A stretch of DNA of 64,000 bases from Stromatinia cepivora (taxonomy: Eukaryota; Ascomycota; Leotiomycetes; Helotiales; Sclerotiniaceae). Below the pieces are notes generated by a model, which was not told the origin of the DNA, did no database searches, and was given only the letters and a program-made list of their open reading frames with translations. The stretch lies in contig RCTD01000013.1 in assembly GCA_014898415.1 (NCBI GenBank), forward strand, positions 310,001 through 374,000, read 5' to 3'. The position numbers were made by a program, and so were the translations under genes. Shown here in pieces: positions 48,798 to 61,864 of this stretch (the first letter of the stretch is position 1; every line of letters begins with the position of its first letter).

Positions 48798-50052
48798 TAT
48801 ATTTTAATTAAATAAAATAATTATAAATGAATTTCATCGAAAAAAAGATTTGGATCTTAAATTAAGAAATTATGAATCAGGCCTACAAAAAACAAAGAAT
48901 ATAAAATCAAATCGAAGACTTCATAATAAACTAATAACAAACAAAACATTTTCTCCATCCTTAATATCAAATATGATATTTATATCATTTTCGTTTTAAA
49001 TATTCTCTTTAGCAGATATTATACCAAATTCAATAATTATATTAAGCACCCTAATTATCGAATTGAAACCAAATAAATTAAATATATCAATATTAATATA
49101 CAATAAAAATAAAGATAATAATATCCAAAAAACAAATCAAGAATCTTTTTCCAAAGATATTTCAAATATCGAATCTATTATTCCAAAAGTTCCAACTCAA
49201 AAATCAACTTCTATAAACCCTGAATCTATACCGGAAACAAAATTTAAGATTATTTTAAATTTTATTGATAAATCCATTTCAATAAGATCAAAAAACGAAG
49301 TAAATCTATAATCATTTGAAATCGAATAAAAAGATATAATGAATTTTGAAGACAAATTCCTAAAGTATCTAATACGAAAACGAAAAAGAGATATCAAACA
49401 AAATCTTAAAGAAGAATGGGAAAGTAAAATTATAAAGATATTGATTGTAATATCTATATAGATCAAAACTTAAAAAAGTATAGAATACATTATAATTATA
49501 ATCCCAATTATTTATAAAATAGATTTTTATATTAAAAATAAGATCGTTTCAGATTTCATAATTTTATTGATAAATATAGACAATACAAAAAATAGAATAT
49601 ATCCGATCAAAGAAGTTCTAAAAATCAAAATACCAAGAATTTATAAGGAAGCAATATTGGATCAAAAATACTCTAAAAAATAAAAGGAAGTTATTCAAAA
49701 ACTAATCATATTTTTGATTCAAAATAATACTTAAAAAGAATATATACTCCTTAAAGAAAGTAATCTGGTTTCAACAAAATAGGTATTTATAATTAAAACC
49801 AAGAATAACAAAATAGAACGATTCAAGGCAAGATTAATGATTCGAAGGTTCAGTTAGATATTAGGAAAAGATTATAACAAAATATTTATATTAATAATGA
49901 GGCTAGATACATTCAGATTATTCTTAACTATTATTGCAAAAGAAAATTTGGAATACTTATATTTCGATATCAAAAATATCTTTACTGAATCGCATTTGAA
50001 GGAAGAGATCTATTTCGAATTATCCCAAGATATCAAAATCGAAAAGGGATAT
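48798..50052 (+). pseudogene. copy B: integrase C-terminus, linker and start of reverse transcriptase
   Basis: Resumes copy B after element C. A linker piece at 49063-49311 (PNKLNISILIYNKNKDNNIQ) equals copy C 45728-45528. Reverse transcriptase begins at 49897 (MRLDTFRLFLTIIAKENLEY, NIFTESHLKEEIYFELSQD). True homology stops at 50052, where G3 begins; any ORF running past this point is a chimera with its LTR. Confidence 0.75.
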
Positions 50053-50361
50053 TGTCACAGAAAGCCTTATGATCCCCTGTATCTTATGAAGGATCAAAGT
50101 GTATGCTTTCCAATCAGAATAAAGGATCTACTAGCCTTTACCAATCTACTAATTGATAAAGTGATCTTGATATCCTAATAAACAAAGATCTAATCTAATT
50201 AAGATATATATCAGTTAGATAATCATTCATTTATTCTATATATACAATTCTTGATTTATATAATCAAAGGCAAATCATTCAATTTTTTTACTTTATTAAT
50301 CATATATATTATTTATTCTTCGATTCCTAAAAGTACTTTGTAATTATACTATCCTATAATA
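50053..50361 (+). repeat. 309-bp 5' LTR of G3
   Basis: TGTCACAGAAAGCC to ATCCTATAATA. Followed directly by the primer-binding site ATTATAAGCTCGATAGC at 50362. Confidence 0.9.
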
Positions 50362-51771
50362 ATTATAAGCTCGATAGCTTTTAAATCTATACAACTTTCT
50401 ATTCAATGATTACTAAATATTCAAAGGATTATTCTTAAAATATTATTCCTATTTCATTTATAATTCAATATTCATATCAATTCAATTACCTTTATTCAAT
50501 ATAGCAAAAGATCAAAACAATCTTCTTTTTACAATCTATATTCAATAATTGAAATGATATTTATACTTGAAAAATAAATATCAAATTCAAAGAATCTAGG
50601 ATTCAATCAATCTAGAGAATGATCCATTTGTTTCTATATCAACGATATCCATTCCAAATTCCGATCTAATAAATAAGCTTATCTATATTCAGATCGATTG
50701 GTTTTCAATCAAATCATTTGTTTTATCTTCTATTATCGATCTTCAAATTAAATACAATCAAAAGAAATAAATTCAATATCAAAAGGAATTCTCGGAATAT
50801 TTTATAATAATCCAATTCAAGAAAGATACTAATAAAGATACAAAGATGAAAGATTCTAATGATAATATATTGGGATTCATTTCTAATAGATTCATTATTT
50901 TACTTTCAATTATCTTTTAAGAAATCTTTTCCGAGTTTGTCTTTCTCTAATTGAAGTATCGATATTGATAATAAGAATATATATAGAATTACAAAGCTTT
51001 CCAGGATATCTATAAATAAATCGAATCATTAATTGATCAAATATACCTTATAGAATTATCTATTCTTAATCAGAGTATTACAGTTTTTCTATTCAAAACG
51101 ATTATCAATATACTCAAAAAGAAGTTTGTATTTATAATAACTATTATTAAGCTTGTAATACTACAAGAATATCAGTCTGTTTTAATACAAGTTTCATTTG
51201 GAAGAATCGATTTTATCAAATAATATAGGGATTGGATTATAATCTATATCAAAGTTCTTATATATAAGATTATTAAAGTATAGAATAAAGTCGTTATCAA
51301 TACTTTTCTATAAACTATTGATATTAGAATACTCTCAATCTAAATAAATATTATGATTATATAGATCGAAATAAATAATTAGTTCGGATTATTTAATCTT
51401 TCATTCAAACAATTCGGAAACATTTTTAGAGGATTAATCTTCCAGAATTCTATTTCCTTAAAAACTAAAAAAGGAGTATATTTTATACTTATTTTTTTTC
51501 AAAATAATAAAAAGTTTAAGAAGAATAAAAAGAATATCAATTCTGAAAATAATCAAAAGATCAAAAAGATTTAGGAATATCCTTATAGAATTAAATCTGA
51601 ATGAAATAATAGAATTAATTATAATTATATTATTTATAATTATAAAACTATAAAATTAGTATTCATCGGAAAGATCAATTCATCATTCAAAAGAGTATTC
51701 AATGAAAATAAGCTATAAGTAATTAAGAATCGAACAAGATTGTATTTATAGAAGCAATTTCATCTTGATTA
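50362..51771 (+). pseudogene. gag region of G3
   Basis: Collinear with 15516-16920 of G2, heavily decayed. Ends at the GATTA target of the T element (51767-51771) and resumes at 53453. Confidence 0.45.
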
Positions 51772-51921
51772 TATAACGAACCCAACGAACGTTTAAAGAT
51801 CAACCTTAGAATTAAAAGCTATAGAACTAAAGAGAGTATACTACGAAGCTATATATATAATCGATTCGAAGTTTAGTATTATATTAACCCAATCGAACGC
51901 AATCATATATATCTTGTGATA
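51772..51921 (-). repeat. 150-bp 3' LTR of the T element
   Basis: TATAACGAACCC to CTTGTGATA on plus. More decayed than the partner at 53298-53447. Confidence 0.85.
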
Positions 51922-51929
51922 TTATTTTT

Positions 51930-53270
51930 TCCTTTTGAAGAATTCGTTTTGAATTCATTTAAAATGAATGATTTAAATACAAAATGATTACTAATCTTCT
52001 TTTGATAAAAATGTTTAATATATAAATTATATCACAATTAATGAATATGCATCCATTGTATTATATACCTCCTTCAAATGATCTTCAAAATATCAATTAT
52101 TGATCATTTCTTCTAGATCCTTATCATTATTGTTTTCGGGTTTAATAATTAGTATAATAACCAGAATAAACTCTTCTCAATTTCGAACTCCTTAATACAG
52201 ATCTAATGAACAAATTTGTATTTAATAGGAGATACTTTTATATTATATATATTTATTTTGCTTATATAAAAAAATTCTTTTAGAAAAGGAAAATTCAGGC
52301 GTTTGTATGTAGGGTAGAATCAAAATACGATTAAGCTTATCTGATTAAATATTAAAAGGGCTAAAAGCATTAATAATATTAAAATTACTAATGTTCATTA
52401 AATCGTGATTTCGAGAGTAGAATAGATTCTGTAATATATATAAGGCTTTAGATTCATTAGAATAAAATGATATAAAGAATCCATTTGTTGTACGAATAAT
52501 TAGTTGTTGTATGATCTGAATAAAATCAAAATAAAAGTAAAGAAAAGAAAGTTATTAAGAAAAACGATTTCTAAGAATAATATTGAATTTATTACGAAAA
52601 ATTGAGATTTTATTCGAATCAGGCCAATTCTGATTTTTGGCTTTGTAAAGGGTCCTTTCGAATTTTGTAATATAGGTATATAAAGAATCGGTTCTTTGTT
52701 TGAGAATAAATAATTTGTTTTCGGCTTTTTGGATTTTATTTGGATTATTGTAAATATATATAAGTTAATCCAGAATCATTGTATAATCTAAAAGAATATT
52801 TTGATCTAAAAAAAAAAGTTGAAGTAATATTATAATTTATATATAAAATTTAAGATTGAGGTAAATATAATAAAATTGAGCTATAAAGTCGTCGATCGCA
52901 GTATTATCTATTTATAGTTTTGTTCGAATTGAAGGAAGTCAAATATTGAACTTTTGAAAACTATTATTGAATTTTTCAGAATTAGGGAAAAAGGGTTTCG
53001 GATGAAAAAAAATATAAACAGTAGGAGTATATTCAAGGATCAAAAAATATAGGAACGAGATTTCATCCTACTGATAAATCACTTTGTCATAAAGTTTTGT
53101 AATTGCAAGGTTTATCGAATCATAATTTATAGCTTAAAAATTAAGGGTAAGAAAAAAAACAATACTTTCGAATAATATCAAAAAGATCTATATACAAATG
53201 AAAAAGCAAAAGCGATATATTTAGATAGAAGTAAGCGGAGTATATATAAATATATATAAATATTATTCCA
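51930..53270 (-). pseudogene. gag-like gene of the T element
   Basis: Collinear with the readable copy at 711-1293 (N-terminal half) and, inverted, 310-490 (acidic C-terminal part). On minus the segments are in the order capsid-like helices, FERTLYK-type segment, then the acidic C-terminus. Broken by many stops. No pol motif anywhere in the interior. Confidence 0.5.
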
Positions 53271-53297
53271 TTTCTTATTTAGAAAAGCTTTTAATAA

Positions 53298-53447
53298 TAT
53301 AACGAATTTAATAAGCATTTAAAGATCAACCTTAAAATTAAAAGTTATAAAGTTAAAGAGAATGTACTATGAAGTTATATATATGATCGGCTCGAAGCTT
53401 AGTATTGTACTAGCCCGATCGGACGCGATCACGTGTATCTCGTGACA
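53298..53447 (-). repeat. 150-bp 5' LTR of the T element
   Basis: On plus it ends in CGATCACGTGTATCTCGTGACA and keeps CG-containing segments (CCGATCGGACGCGATCACG) that are otherwise rare in the block, so this LTR is relatively little mutated. Confidence 0.9.
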
Positions 53448-53452
53448 GATTA

Positions 53453-56400
53453 GATCAAAAGGAAATGGATGAAAAGTTCCATTGATCCTTCAGGATTTTC
53501 AATCAATATTGTTATTTTGAATGCTTGATATAATCAATCAGGGGTATATTCTATAATAATGAAAATATATTATTTATCTAATAGTATTTTGCTTGATAAT
53601 TGTAATGTTATATATATTGTAAACGATATATCTTTGTTGAATGATTATCGATATCGATTATTCGATCCTAATGATTTTGTAGAAACAGGTATTTTCAGCT
53701 TCCAAACCCTAGAATACAGGATTTGTATTATCAAAAGGATCATTAAAAGAAAAAATTACTCTAATAATAATCTAATCTTAAATAATATAATACTCATTTT
53801 TGGCTTTTATATCAATATCGTTTTGAAGGCTCAATTGAAGAAAGCTGATCTATAATTCTCAGAATATAATTATATTCTTTATAAAGAAGATCATATAAAT
53901 AATATAGTAGTTATTCAATATATTTATATTGAAAATTTTGTATTTTTAGAATACAAATCACTTTCTATTTATTCAAGCATTCTTTTATTTATTCCTATAA
54001 GTAATTCTTTTATAATATATTTAACAATAAATAGAAAAATAAATAAAGCATTCTATTATTCTCACAATCCATCTTTTCTAAAAAAAGATATAAATGAAAT
54101 GTAGTATAAATATTTTAAACATTTGGGAAAAGAAGCTCTTGAATATTTAATATTTGTAATATAAAATATTACAATAAAAAATATTATTTGTTTCAATTAC
54201 ATTGACTATACTTATATTTATATAAAACAAATCATTTCTTATACTTTAAATAATCGTTAACCATTTTGGCCCTTTTATAAAATCCAATAGAATCTTTTTG
54301 ATTTCGATAAAGGGTATAATAATATATTATAATTCCTATTAATCAAAGAAATATATCATAGTAAGATCTTTTTATATCTAATTTATTGCAAAATATATAA
54401 TGAAATATTTATAATCATTCAAAGCTTTATAATTTAAATTCATTATAAATATAGTTTAACGATTATAATAATCAAATAGGATAATAATATATCTATTATT
54501 GGAATTATAGAATCAATATTATTTAAGAAATGAATCAAATAAGAAAGTATTGAATTCGAGTTATCCTTATTTTATATATATAAACTTAATGAAGAATCAA
54601 AATATATAAAATAAGAAATAATTATAAAATAAATAAAAATACAGATTATAATAGATTTATCGAATAAATTGTAAATAGAAATAATACAAATTGTTATTTA
54701 CTTATATAATATAAATCCTTTGAAGACCAAATCCTTCAAATCGTTTAATAAGATATTTGATATATAATTCCATGATTATCTTTATAAAAATAATCCCTTG
54801 CTTATAAAGAAAATATCTAATGATCTTTATCCCAATTGGAATGGAATCTATAAATATAAATATTAAGCTTATTCTTTGAATAAAAACAAAGAAATTGAAA
54901 TTAATAGAAAATAGTATAAAACCAATTTTCAAATATATATTGGATATTTAATAGATTATATCCCAGGTATATTGATCTATTGTATATAGATATTTAAATT
55001 CGATAAAGTTATTGTTATTCGAAACATAATATTCAATAAGGAATTCATTTATTATATAAATTCCATCAATCGAATAATCGATATTCATACTATAGAAGAG
55101 CTTAAATAGCTTACTAAAACTTTTGATTTATAAAATCATATCAAAATGAACAGGATAATCATTTAAAATGAAGATAATCATAAAGACTTTATTCATTTAT
55201 TTATTTTTATGGATCGAAAAGTCTTTGATTTATCTATCAAATATATTTCAGATCTATTGTTTATAAACAAACTGATTTTAAGAGTAAATATAGATCTAAG
55301 GAATGATAATGGGAATAAAAAAATCGATTTAGGATTATCCAATCTATTTAATCCTTTAGATAGTAAGGATAAGGTATATAATGAAGATATACAAATATCG
55401 ATCGATTCTTTTATTAAAGAAATTAAAGAAGTTGATTCTTTTATTGAAGAACAATTATATTTTGTGGATAAAGATATTGGTATTGTTCAAGAAGATGTCT
55501 GTAATAATAATACGGATCCTGATTTCATCAAATATATTGATATAAGGAATATAAAATATGAATCTATTGATAGTATTATTGAAGTTTTTTGTGGTATATA
55601 TGAAAGTGATTCAGAGATTGCTTTAATTGATCAATTTTAATATTCCAAAAGAAAATATATATATTGGAATAATCAATTAAAGTATTTTGTAAAGGAAATT
55701 CAATTATTATAAAGATTATTATACCTTATATATTCATTTGATCGATTTGTAAAGGATTCGCGGATTTATGATCTCGAATAAATACTTAAGAGAGTTTGTA
55801 TTATAAGGATTGAAATACCCAGAACTCAAATCAATCCATTTAAGTTTCAATTATACGATTATCATTCGAAATTATCTTTTTTCTGAGAATCATTTGGTTT
55901 TTGTATTCTAAAGCAATCAGTATATATACAAAGGCAATTATATATACAATAATACTATCAAAGGAACAATCCCAATACTGGATCCTATATAGGAATTATT
56001 ATATTTCAAAGAATAGATTTAATAGGATTATTTTATTTAAATAACTTTCATTTTATATTTTGGTTTAATCAATAAAGAATAGATGATATAAAAGAATATT
56101 CTCAATTTGTAATAATTTATAATATAATCATTATTGGAATTGAAACAAAACCATTATTGTTTTCTATCTAGTCTATAATCAATGGATTACAGGCAATACC
56201 ATTTCCTCGAATTCATATATTTGCAATTCCAAAGTTACTTTGTTTTTATTATCAATTAGAAAATCATCAAATAAGATATTGATTCAAATAGGATTACAAT
56301 CTTGAGATTAATAATTTTAAAATTAGGAAAATCTGGTATAAAATCGATTTTGGATTGGAATCTACAAAACCGATTTTTTTTCAATGGATGTTTATATATA

Positions 56401-57773
56401 AATATAATAATTAAGATTTAATTATTTATTGTTGTTTATATTTAGTAATACAAAAAGCTTTTCAAATTAATAGTATTATTAAGATTATTTATATTACTAT
56501 ATTAATAAGCCGATTATTCCGAATTATAATAATAATTGTTGTTAAATACAATCTCGAAATAAAGTAATATAATATAATTAATACTTTCGTCAATATTTTG
56601 TGTGATCCTTTTGATATTCTAATTGTATATTATTTATTTGATGAATACAAAATCCCAAACAAAAATGTTATAATCGATCGAATTTTGTATAATCTATAAG
56701 ATTCCTTAATTATATAGTTTAGGGATTTCATTTGGATATTCGAGAAATTAGAATTGGTATAATATAAGGAGGAATTATATTTATATATTAATCTAGAATA
56801 TATTATTATAATTCTTTTCTTTATAGATAATATTTAGATTATTTATTATAAAAAAAACGAATCAGCTATTATAAAGATTATCAAGGGAATCAAAGTTGTA
56901 TATGAATTATAAGATCTGGAAAATATTAAATGATTTCTAAATATATATATACTTTATAATCGATTTAAGAAAAAGTTGTGGTTAATTTATAATATATATA
57001 TTAAAAAAATTGTTAAGAAATTCAAAGCAACAAATAAGATAGTAAGTATACTATTCCCGATAATACTATTTCGGAAAAATCAGGATCAAGTTTCTATATA
57101 TATTATAAAAATATATCAAGAGAAAATAGATTTAGTATTATATATTATAATCATTATAAAAGCAGATATATTATTTATTGTTTTATAACTAAATTATTAT
57201 TTAATTAATCCATTTAATAATTATATAAAAGTTATCGATCATTGTTTACAATATCTATAAAACATAAGATATCTTGTGATTCAATATAATGATAATCAAA
57301 TACTACAATTTCTCATCTTTTCAAATATTTCTTTTACAAATAATCCAAATATTTGTTGATTATTTTAAAAATATATTATATCCCTTTTCAATAACTTAAT
57401 TATATAAAAAACGTTCAAACAAGATATTATAATTACTTCGATTATCAAAATAAAGCTTCTCAAAGTCGAATATATATCAAAAGAAACTATAACAATTTTA
57501 TATTTCTTAAAAGAAATCGATTTAGTAGTAAAAGAATTTATAATAATCTTCTATAATAATCAATAAACGATTAGATTAATAATTGATAAGAACAAGTGGA
57601 TTATTATAAAACTATATTATATTAATATCCAAAACATATAGTTATATCAAGAATATTCAAAAAGGAATTTTTATGTAATCTATTTATTGATTATCGATAT
57701 AATTGCTAATAGATTCATCAAGAATTTTATAAGACAAAAGTTCGAATACTTCTAATCCCTCTTCAATCTATAA
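53453..57773 (+). pseudogene. Copia pol relic of G3
   Basis: Protease piece 53559-53855 (SILLDNCNVIYIVNDISLLN). Pre-integrase region near 54080-54230. Linker 55209-55640 (143 codons; VDSFIEEQLYFVDKDIG, DSIIEVFCGIYESDSE). Reverse transcriptase about 56090-56980 with catalytic FIDN where DD is expected. RNase H 56976-57773 (KKIVKKFKATNKI, then ANRFIKNFIRQKFEYF as the decayed ADGLTK end), terminating at 57771-57773. Same composition as G2 pol. Inactive. Confidence 0.75.
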
Positions 57774-58870
57774 AATATAAACAATAGGATTATAAAACTT
57801 GAATAATAATAATCTAGAGCTTGAGTAATAATAATCATAGAACTTGAATAATGACAATCTGGAGTTTGTAATTCTTTCCTTTGGTATAAATGGAATGAGT
57901 TTTATTTGATATTCCAAATCATTATATTTTTCTATGATATACTTCAATTTATATATTCTATATTCATCAAGAAACAAAAAACAATCAAGGCCAATTATTT
58001 CTTTACTTTTCATTTTCTTGTTCTTGAAGAAGAATAAGTTTTTTTCTAAGCTCAATAACTTGAAATTCAAATAAAAAAGCCTTTAAATTATTTGTAATAA
58101 TTAAGAAACGAAGAATAATTGGAACAATCAAAGTTATTAGTATTATCGGTATTATAAAAACCAAAGGATTATCCCTCCTTTCCTTTTTCTTTGAATATAT
58201 CATTTACTTTTTTCTCTTTTTCTTTTCTATTACTTTTTCTCTTTTATTTTTATTATTGTTTTCCGAAATTACAATATACTTTTTTTGCTTAGTCTTTCGA
58301 GGATTTCAATGAATAATACAACAAGGAAAAGAAGAACAATAATATAAAAACAAAGGAACAACTTTTCTCTTCTTCTCGATCTTCAATATTATCTTTATTA
58401 CAATTCTGTATCCCTATTTGAACTATACAATTAATGATCAATATACTATAAAGATAAGGGATAAACAAAGAATTTATTTTCGAATTTTGCTAATAAACAA
58501 TAATATAATAATCTATTAAAGGATAAAAGAAAACTAATAAGAAAGTATATAAATAAATATTACAATTCCAATATCGATGATTATTTAATTTAGAAAAATT
58601 AACAAAGTATTCGCTATAGAAATTATATCTCCCAGCAATCAACGATTTCATATATCAAATATATAGATAATTGTTCCTTTTTTTATAATTTCCTTTATCT
58701 CTTGTTTTGATTGAAAAGCCAGTAACTTTCGATAACCTTTTTTCTTTCTTTTCTTTATCTAATTTATCATCCGAAAAATCCGGTATCGAAAGATCGAATA
58801 GATCATTATTATTAGATAAAGAAACCCTCTCTTTTTTCTTTTCTTTATCAAACGACCTTTGTTTCGATAA
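57768..58870 (-). pseudogene. antisense ORF region between pol and 3' LTR of G3
   Basis: Opposite to pol. From about 58870 the minus strand reads a charged stretch (PDFSDDKLDKEKKEKRLSK), then from 58203 a basic segment, a hydrophobic membrane-like segment (FIIPIILITLIVPIILRFLI) and a helical part (FEFQVIELRKKLILLQEQEN). After a frame change, LDCFLFLDEYRIYKLKYIIE runs to a stop at 57770-57768. That stop overlaps the last sense codon of pol, so the two genes would end tail to tail. The G2 counterpart (32697-33540) has the same residues at many positions. Confidence 0.5.
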
Positions 58871-59707
58871 TTATAAATATAGGATTAAAAAAATCTTTCA
58901 ATTATACAATAAAATTCAAGAATAAAATCTACTTCCAAATTATTACCTGAATTTATAATAGGTAATTAATTATAATAAACAATAATTCCTTTGATAGAAA
59001 AGAGTGATTTCTGAAATAGATGATTATATATTATTCTAAAAGCAGATTTAATTAAATTATATTCCCAAAAATCGATATCTTGGTTTGTTATTTGTATTGG
59101 ACTTATTAATTCTCTTTATTCGATTTATTGATTTTTTGAAGAAATATTAAAATCTTCTTTCGTATTCAACTCTCTCAAAGCTTTTTTCTCAGTTATTGTT
59201 TGTTTAATATAATTAAGATTCGTTTATTTAGTTTTCTTAGATCCCGAAATCTTAGGTATAATAATGATCAATAAAAACTTGATTAAAACAAAAACGAAAA
59301 TACAAAGAAGGGATTTATATATCTTTAAAAAAATTCATTCATTTTATTTCGCTATTGCGATCAATATACTATAATCTAACAACTATATGCATTCTCAATT
59401 ACTATATTGCAGAATCGATTATTCATTTGTATTCTTCTGATAGAAAACTTTCTTTTTATTATTTAAAATCTTGATTTCGAAGAATATTGTAGATAACAAA
59501 TCAAAGACCAAAAGAAATTTGCGATTTATATATATTCAAATTCTTTTTTATTTTAAAAGTACTAAGATTATTTCAGATTTATATATTATATTATTTTTTT
59601 ATTGATATCTATTTATAACTGTTTTATATATTCATTTACAAATTATATGAATTGTTATTTTCTATATCTTTCTATTTGTTTCAGATCGTTTTTCAATTTG
59701 AAGGGTA
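58871..59707. other. 3' untranslated region of G3
   Basis: Collinear with 33541-34378 in G2. AT-rich, no convincing ORF. The polypurine tract just before the LTR is decayed to GAAGGGTA. Confidence 0.4.
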
Positions 59708-60016
59708 TATTACAGAAAGCTTTGTGATCCTTTATATCTTATAAAGAATCAAAGTATATATTTTCCAATCGGAATGAAGGATCTACTAGCCTTTATCAAT
59801 CTACTAATTGATAAAATGATCCTGATATCCTAATAAATAAAGATTTAGTCTAATTAAGGTATATATCAGCTAGATAATTATTCATTTGTTCTATATATAT
59901 AGCTCTTGATTCATATAATCAAAGATAAATCATTCAATTCTTTTATTCTACCAATCATGTGTACCACTTATTCCCCGATCCCTGAAAGTGCTCTATAATC
60001 ATACTATCCCGTGATA
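59708..60016 (+). repeat. 309-bp 3' LTR of G3
   Basis: TATTACAGAAAGC to ATCCCGTGATA, followed by the GATAT duplication. Confidence 0.9.
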
Positions 60017-61220
60017 GATATATATTATAAGCTTTATAAAATTTATATAGTTTGAAGCAAACTAAAAGGGATTGGAGTTTATTATTGAAGAAAGAGCTTT
60101 TAGGTATAGGCTTTATACAAAGTTTGGCAGATTTATATCTGTATATATCCAAAGATCATAATATAATATTATTAGTATATATCGACGATATCGTTATTGT
60201 ATTGTATACATCATTGTAAATCATTTGGTTCGATGAAAAGCTATCAATCTGTTTTAACATTAAGAATCTAAAGGAGATTAATAAGATTCTAAATGTTAAA
60301 GTTATTTGCAATAAAAAAGCGTATATATTAATTATGGATTAAAAAGAATATTTTAATGTTATATTAATCAAATATAGTATTATATATAAACAATATCAAA
60401 TCAAGAAACTATTAATAATGGATTATACTCATCTCCGGCCAGTAACCGATAATAATGAATTGATAAATATAAACAAATATCAATAATGAATAAGAAATGT
60501 AATTTATTCAATGATATATATTCGATTAGATATAATATTCTCAATTGGAAGATTTTCACAATTTATAGCAAAACCAGTAAAATATTATACTATAGCTTTA
60601 AAGAATCTGATGCGATATTTACGATCAATAATTAAACAGAAGTTATAATTCGGGCTAAAAAGAGTATAATCTAATATCTACAAAAAATACAATATATTTA
60701 ACAATACAATAAAGGTATATACAAATGCAGATTGGGTTAATGACAAATATAATTGGAAAAGTGTTTCAAAGGGAATTGTGATATTTTATAAAGGCCTTAT
60801 ATTATAGATTAGCAAAAAACAAATATCTGTGGCTACCTCTAATACGGAATCAGAATATATTGCGATAATAATATTCACCAAACAAAGAAGATAAATTATA
60901 TAAATACTCAAAGATTTATTTAGATTAAATTATATTAGAAAAAACAGAAATACAATTCAAATATTTAATAATAATCAAAATATTTTAACTTTAATCAAAA
61001 ACTCATATTTGCACAAACGATTCAAATATATAAATATCAATTATCATTTCATTAAGGATTTGACAAAAAAGGAAAAAATCGTTACTAGTTATATCAATAT
61101 ATACAATATAATTGCCAACAAAATAACGAAACCTTATACAAGGATTGCTTTCGAAAGATTCAAGAAAATATTAGAATTAATAGCCTAAAAGAATCGAATA
61201 GAATATCCTCAATAGAGAAG
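60017..61220 (+). pseudogene. copy B: reverse transcriptase and RNase H
   Basis: Resumes copy B after G3. YIDD is intact at about 60178-60190 (LVYIDDIVIV). Then WFDEKLSICFNIKNLKEINK, MDYTHLRPVTD, and RNase H with YTNADWVNDKYN-like sequence (60719-60750) and IANKITKPYTRI near 61110-61140. It matches copy C closely. Stops are scattered. Confidence 0.75.
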
Positions 61221-61386
61221 TATTGGAAATGAGACTATCATAAGATTAGAATTGAGATTATATGATCACAATAATGTATAGATCATATTTAGGGATAACT
61301 TCAAATCTATTCCTACTAGAATTATAGATCCTTAGTTCAACCTATATAATCAACAATACTACTATTTCCTGCATCAAAAGTTAACA
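61221..61386 (+). repeat. 166-bp 3' LTR of copy B
   Basis: TATTGGAAATGAGACTATC to CAAAAGTTAACA. The right terminus AACA is intact. Confidence 0.88.
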
Positions 61387-61864
61387 AGTATAATAATTAT
61401 TAAGAGAATCTTCTCCATTATCCTTTCCATCTCCATCTTCTCCTTTATCTTTATCATCATTGTTTATATCTAAAATTCTTTTTCGAAAGAAGATGATTTG
61501 AGACCAATATATTGAAGTTAGGGTTCTTCATTGTACTGGGAAGCAATTCGCTGAGATTAGAACTTTCTTTTTTATTCAGGGAATTGATCTAAGTTATAGG
61601 CAAATAATATATATATATACAATCTGTGCAATACTCAAAAAGCGTTCCGATCGATCTCCTCTTTTAATTTCTTCTCAAATTAATCAAATTATCAAATTTA
61701 TAAGTATTTCGAAGACGAATCGATGTATACCATATTAAAAGGTTATTCTTACATTAAACTGAAAAGGAATAACAGAAATTACTATATGTTCTGTTTTTCA
61801 TAGAATAGATTATAAATGTTATATTATATTTCGAAAATCTTCTATTTCGGAAAAGAATTGTTGT
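61387..61864 (+). other. left flank and probable N-terminal part of a Tc1/mariner relic
   Basis: 478 bases between the copy B LTR and the recognisable DDE domain. The first 150 bases are pyrimidine-rich on plus and featureless. From about 61600 the frame leading into the DDE domain can be followed with interruptions and could encode the helix-turn-helix region. I could not place a left terminal inverted repeat. Confidence 0.35.

Larger units (their letters stand above)
51772..53447 (-). mobile_element. complete gag-only LTR element (family T)
   Basis: 1676 bp with two 150-bp LTRs in direct orientation (51772-51921, 53298-53447) and a perfect GATTA duplication (51767-51771, 53448-53452). The empty site is readable in G2 at about 16915-16925. 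The sense strand is minus: next to the left LTR the minus strand has a purine-rich tract, and the gag frame reads on minus. The 1376-bp interior cannot hold protease, integrase and reverse transcriptase. Such structures are called TR-GAG elements in plants. Transposition would need enzymes from an autonomous partner. Confidence 0.8.
50053..60016 (+). mobile_element. complete Ty1/Copia element G3, split by a T element
   Basis: 309-bp LTRs flanked by a perfect GATAT duplication (50048-50052, 60017-60021) inside the reverse transcriptase of copy B. About 8.28 kb once the 1676-bp T element (51772-53447) and its duplication are removed. Same gene order as G2, but uninterrupted in RNase H and the 3' region, so it is the reference copy for the 3' end. 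Confidence 0.92.
35538..61386 (+). mobile_element. Ty1/Copia family B, copy B, split by three later insertions
   Basis: One element of about 5.5 kb is spread over 25.8 kb: 35538-36856, 41948-43310, 48798-50052 and 60017-61386. The gaps are the young Copia, element C and element G3, each flanked by its own 5-bp duplication (GATTA, AATTA, GATAT). The pieces join smoothly when compared with copies A and C. The outer ends carry 166-bp LTRs, but the outer flanks (ATGAT left, AGTAT right) do not match. Confidence 0.85.

Noticed and set aside
49897..50178. 93-codon plus-strand ORF as one gene
   Set aside because: It is a chimera: reverse transcriptase of copy B up to 50052, then the LTR of G3.
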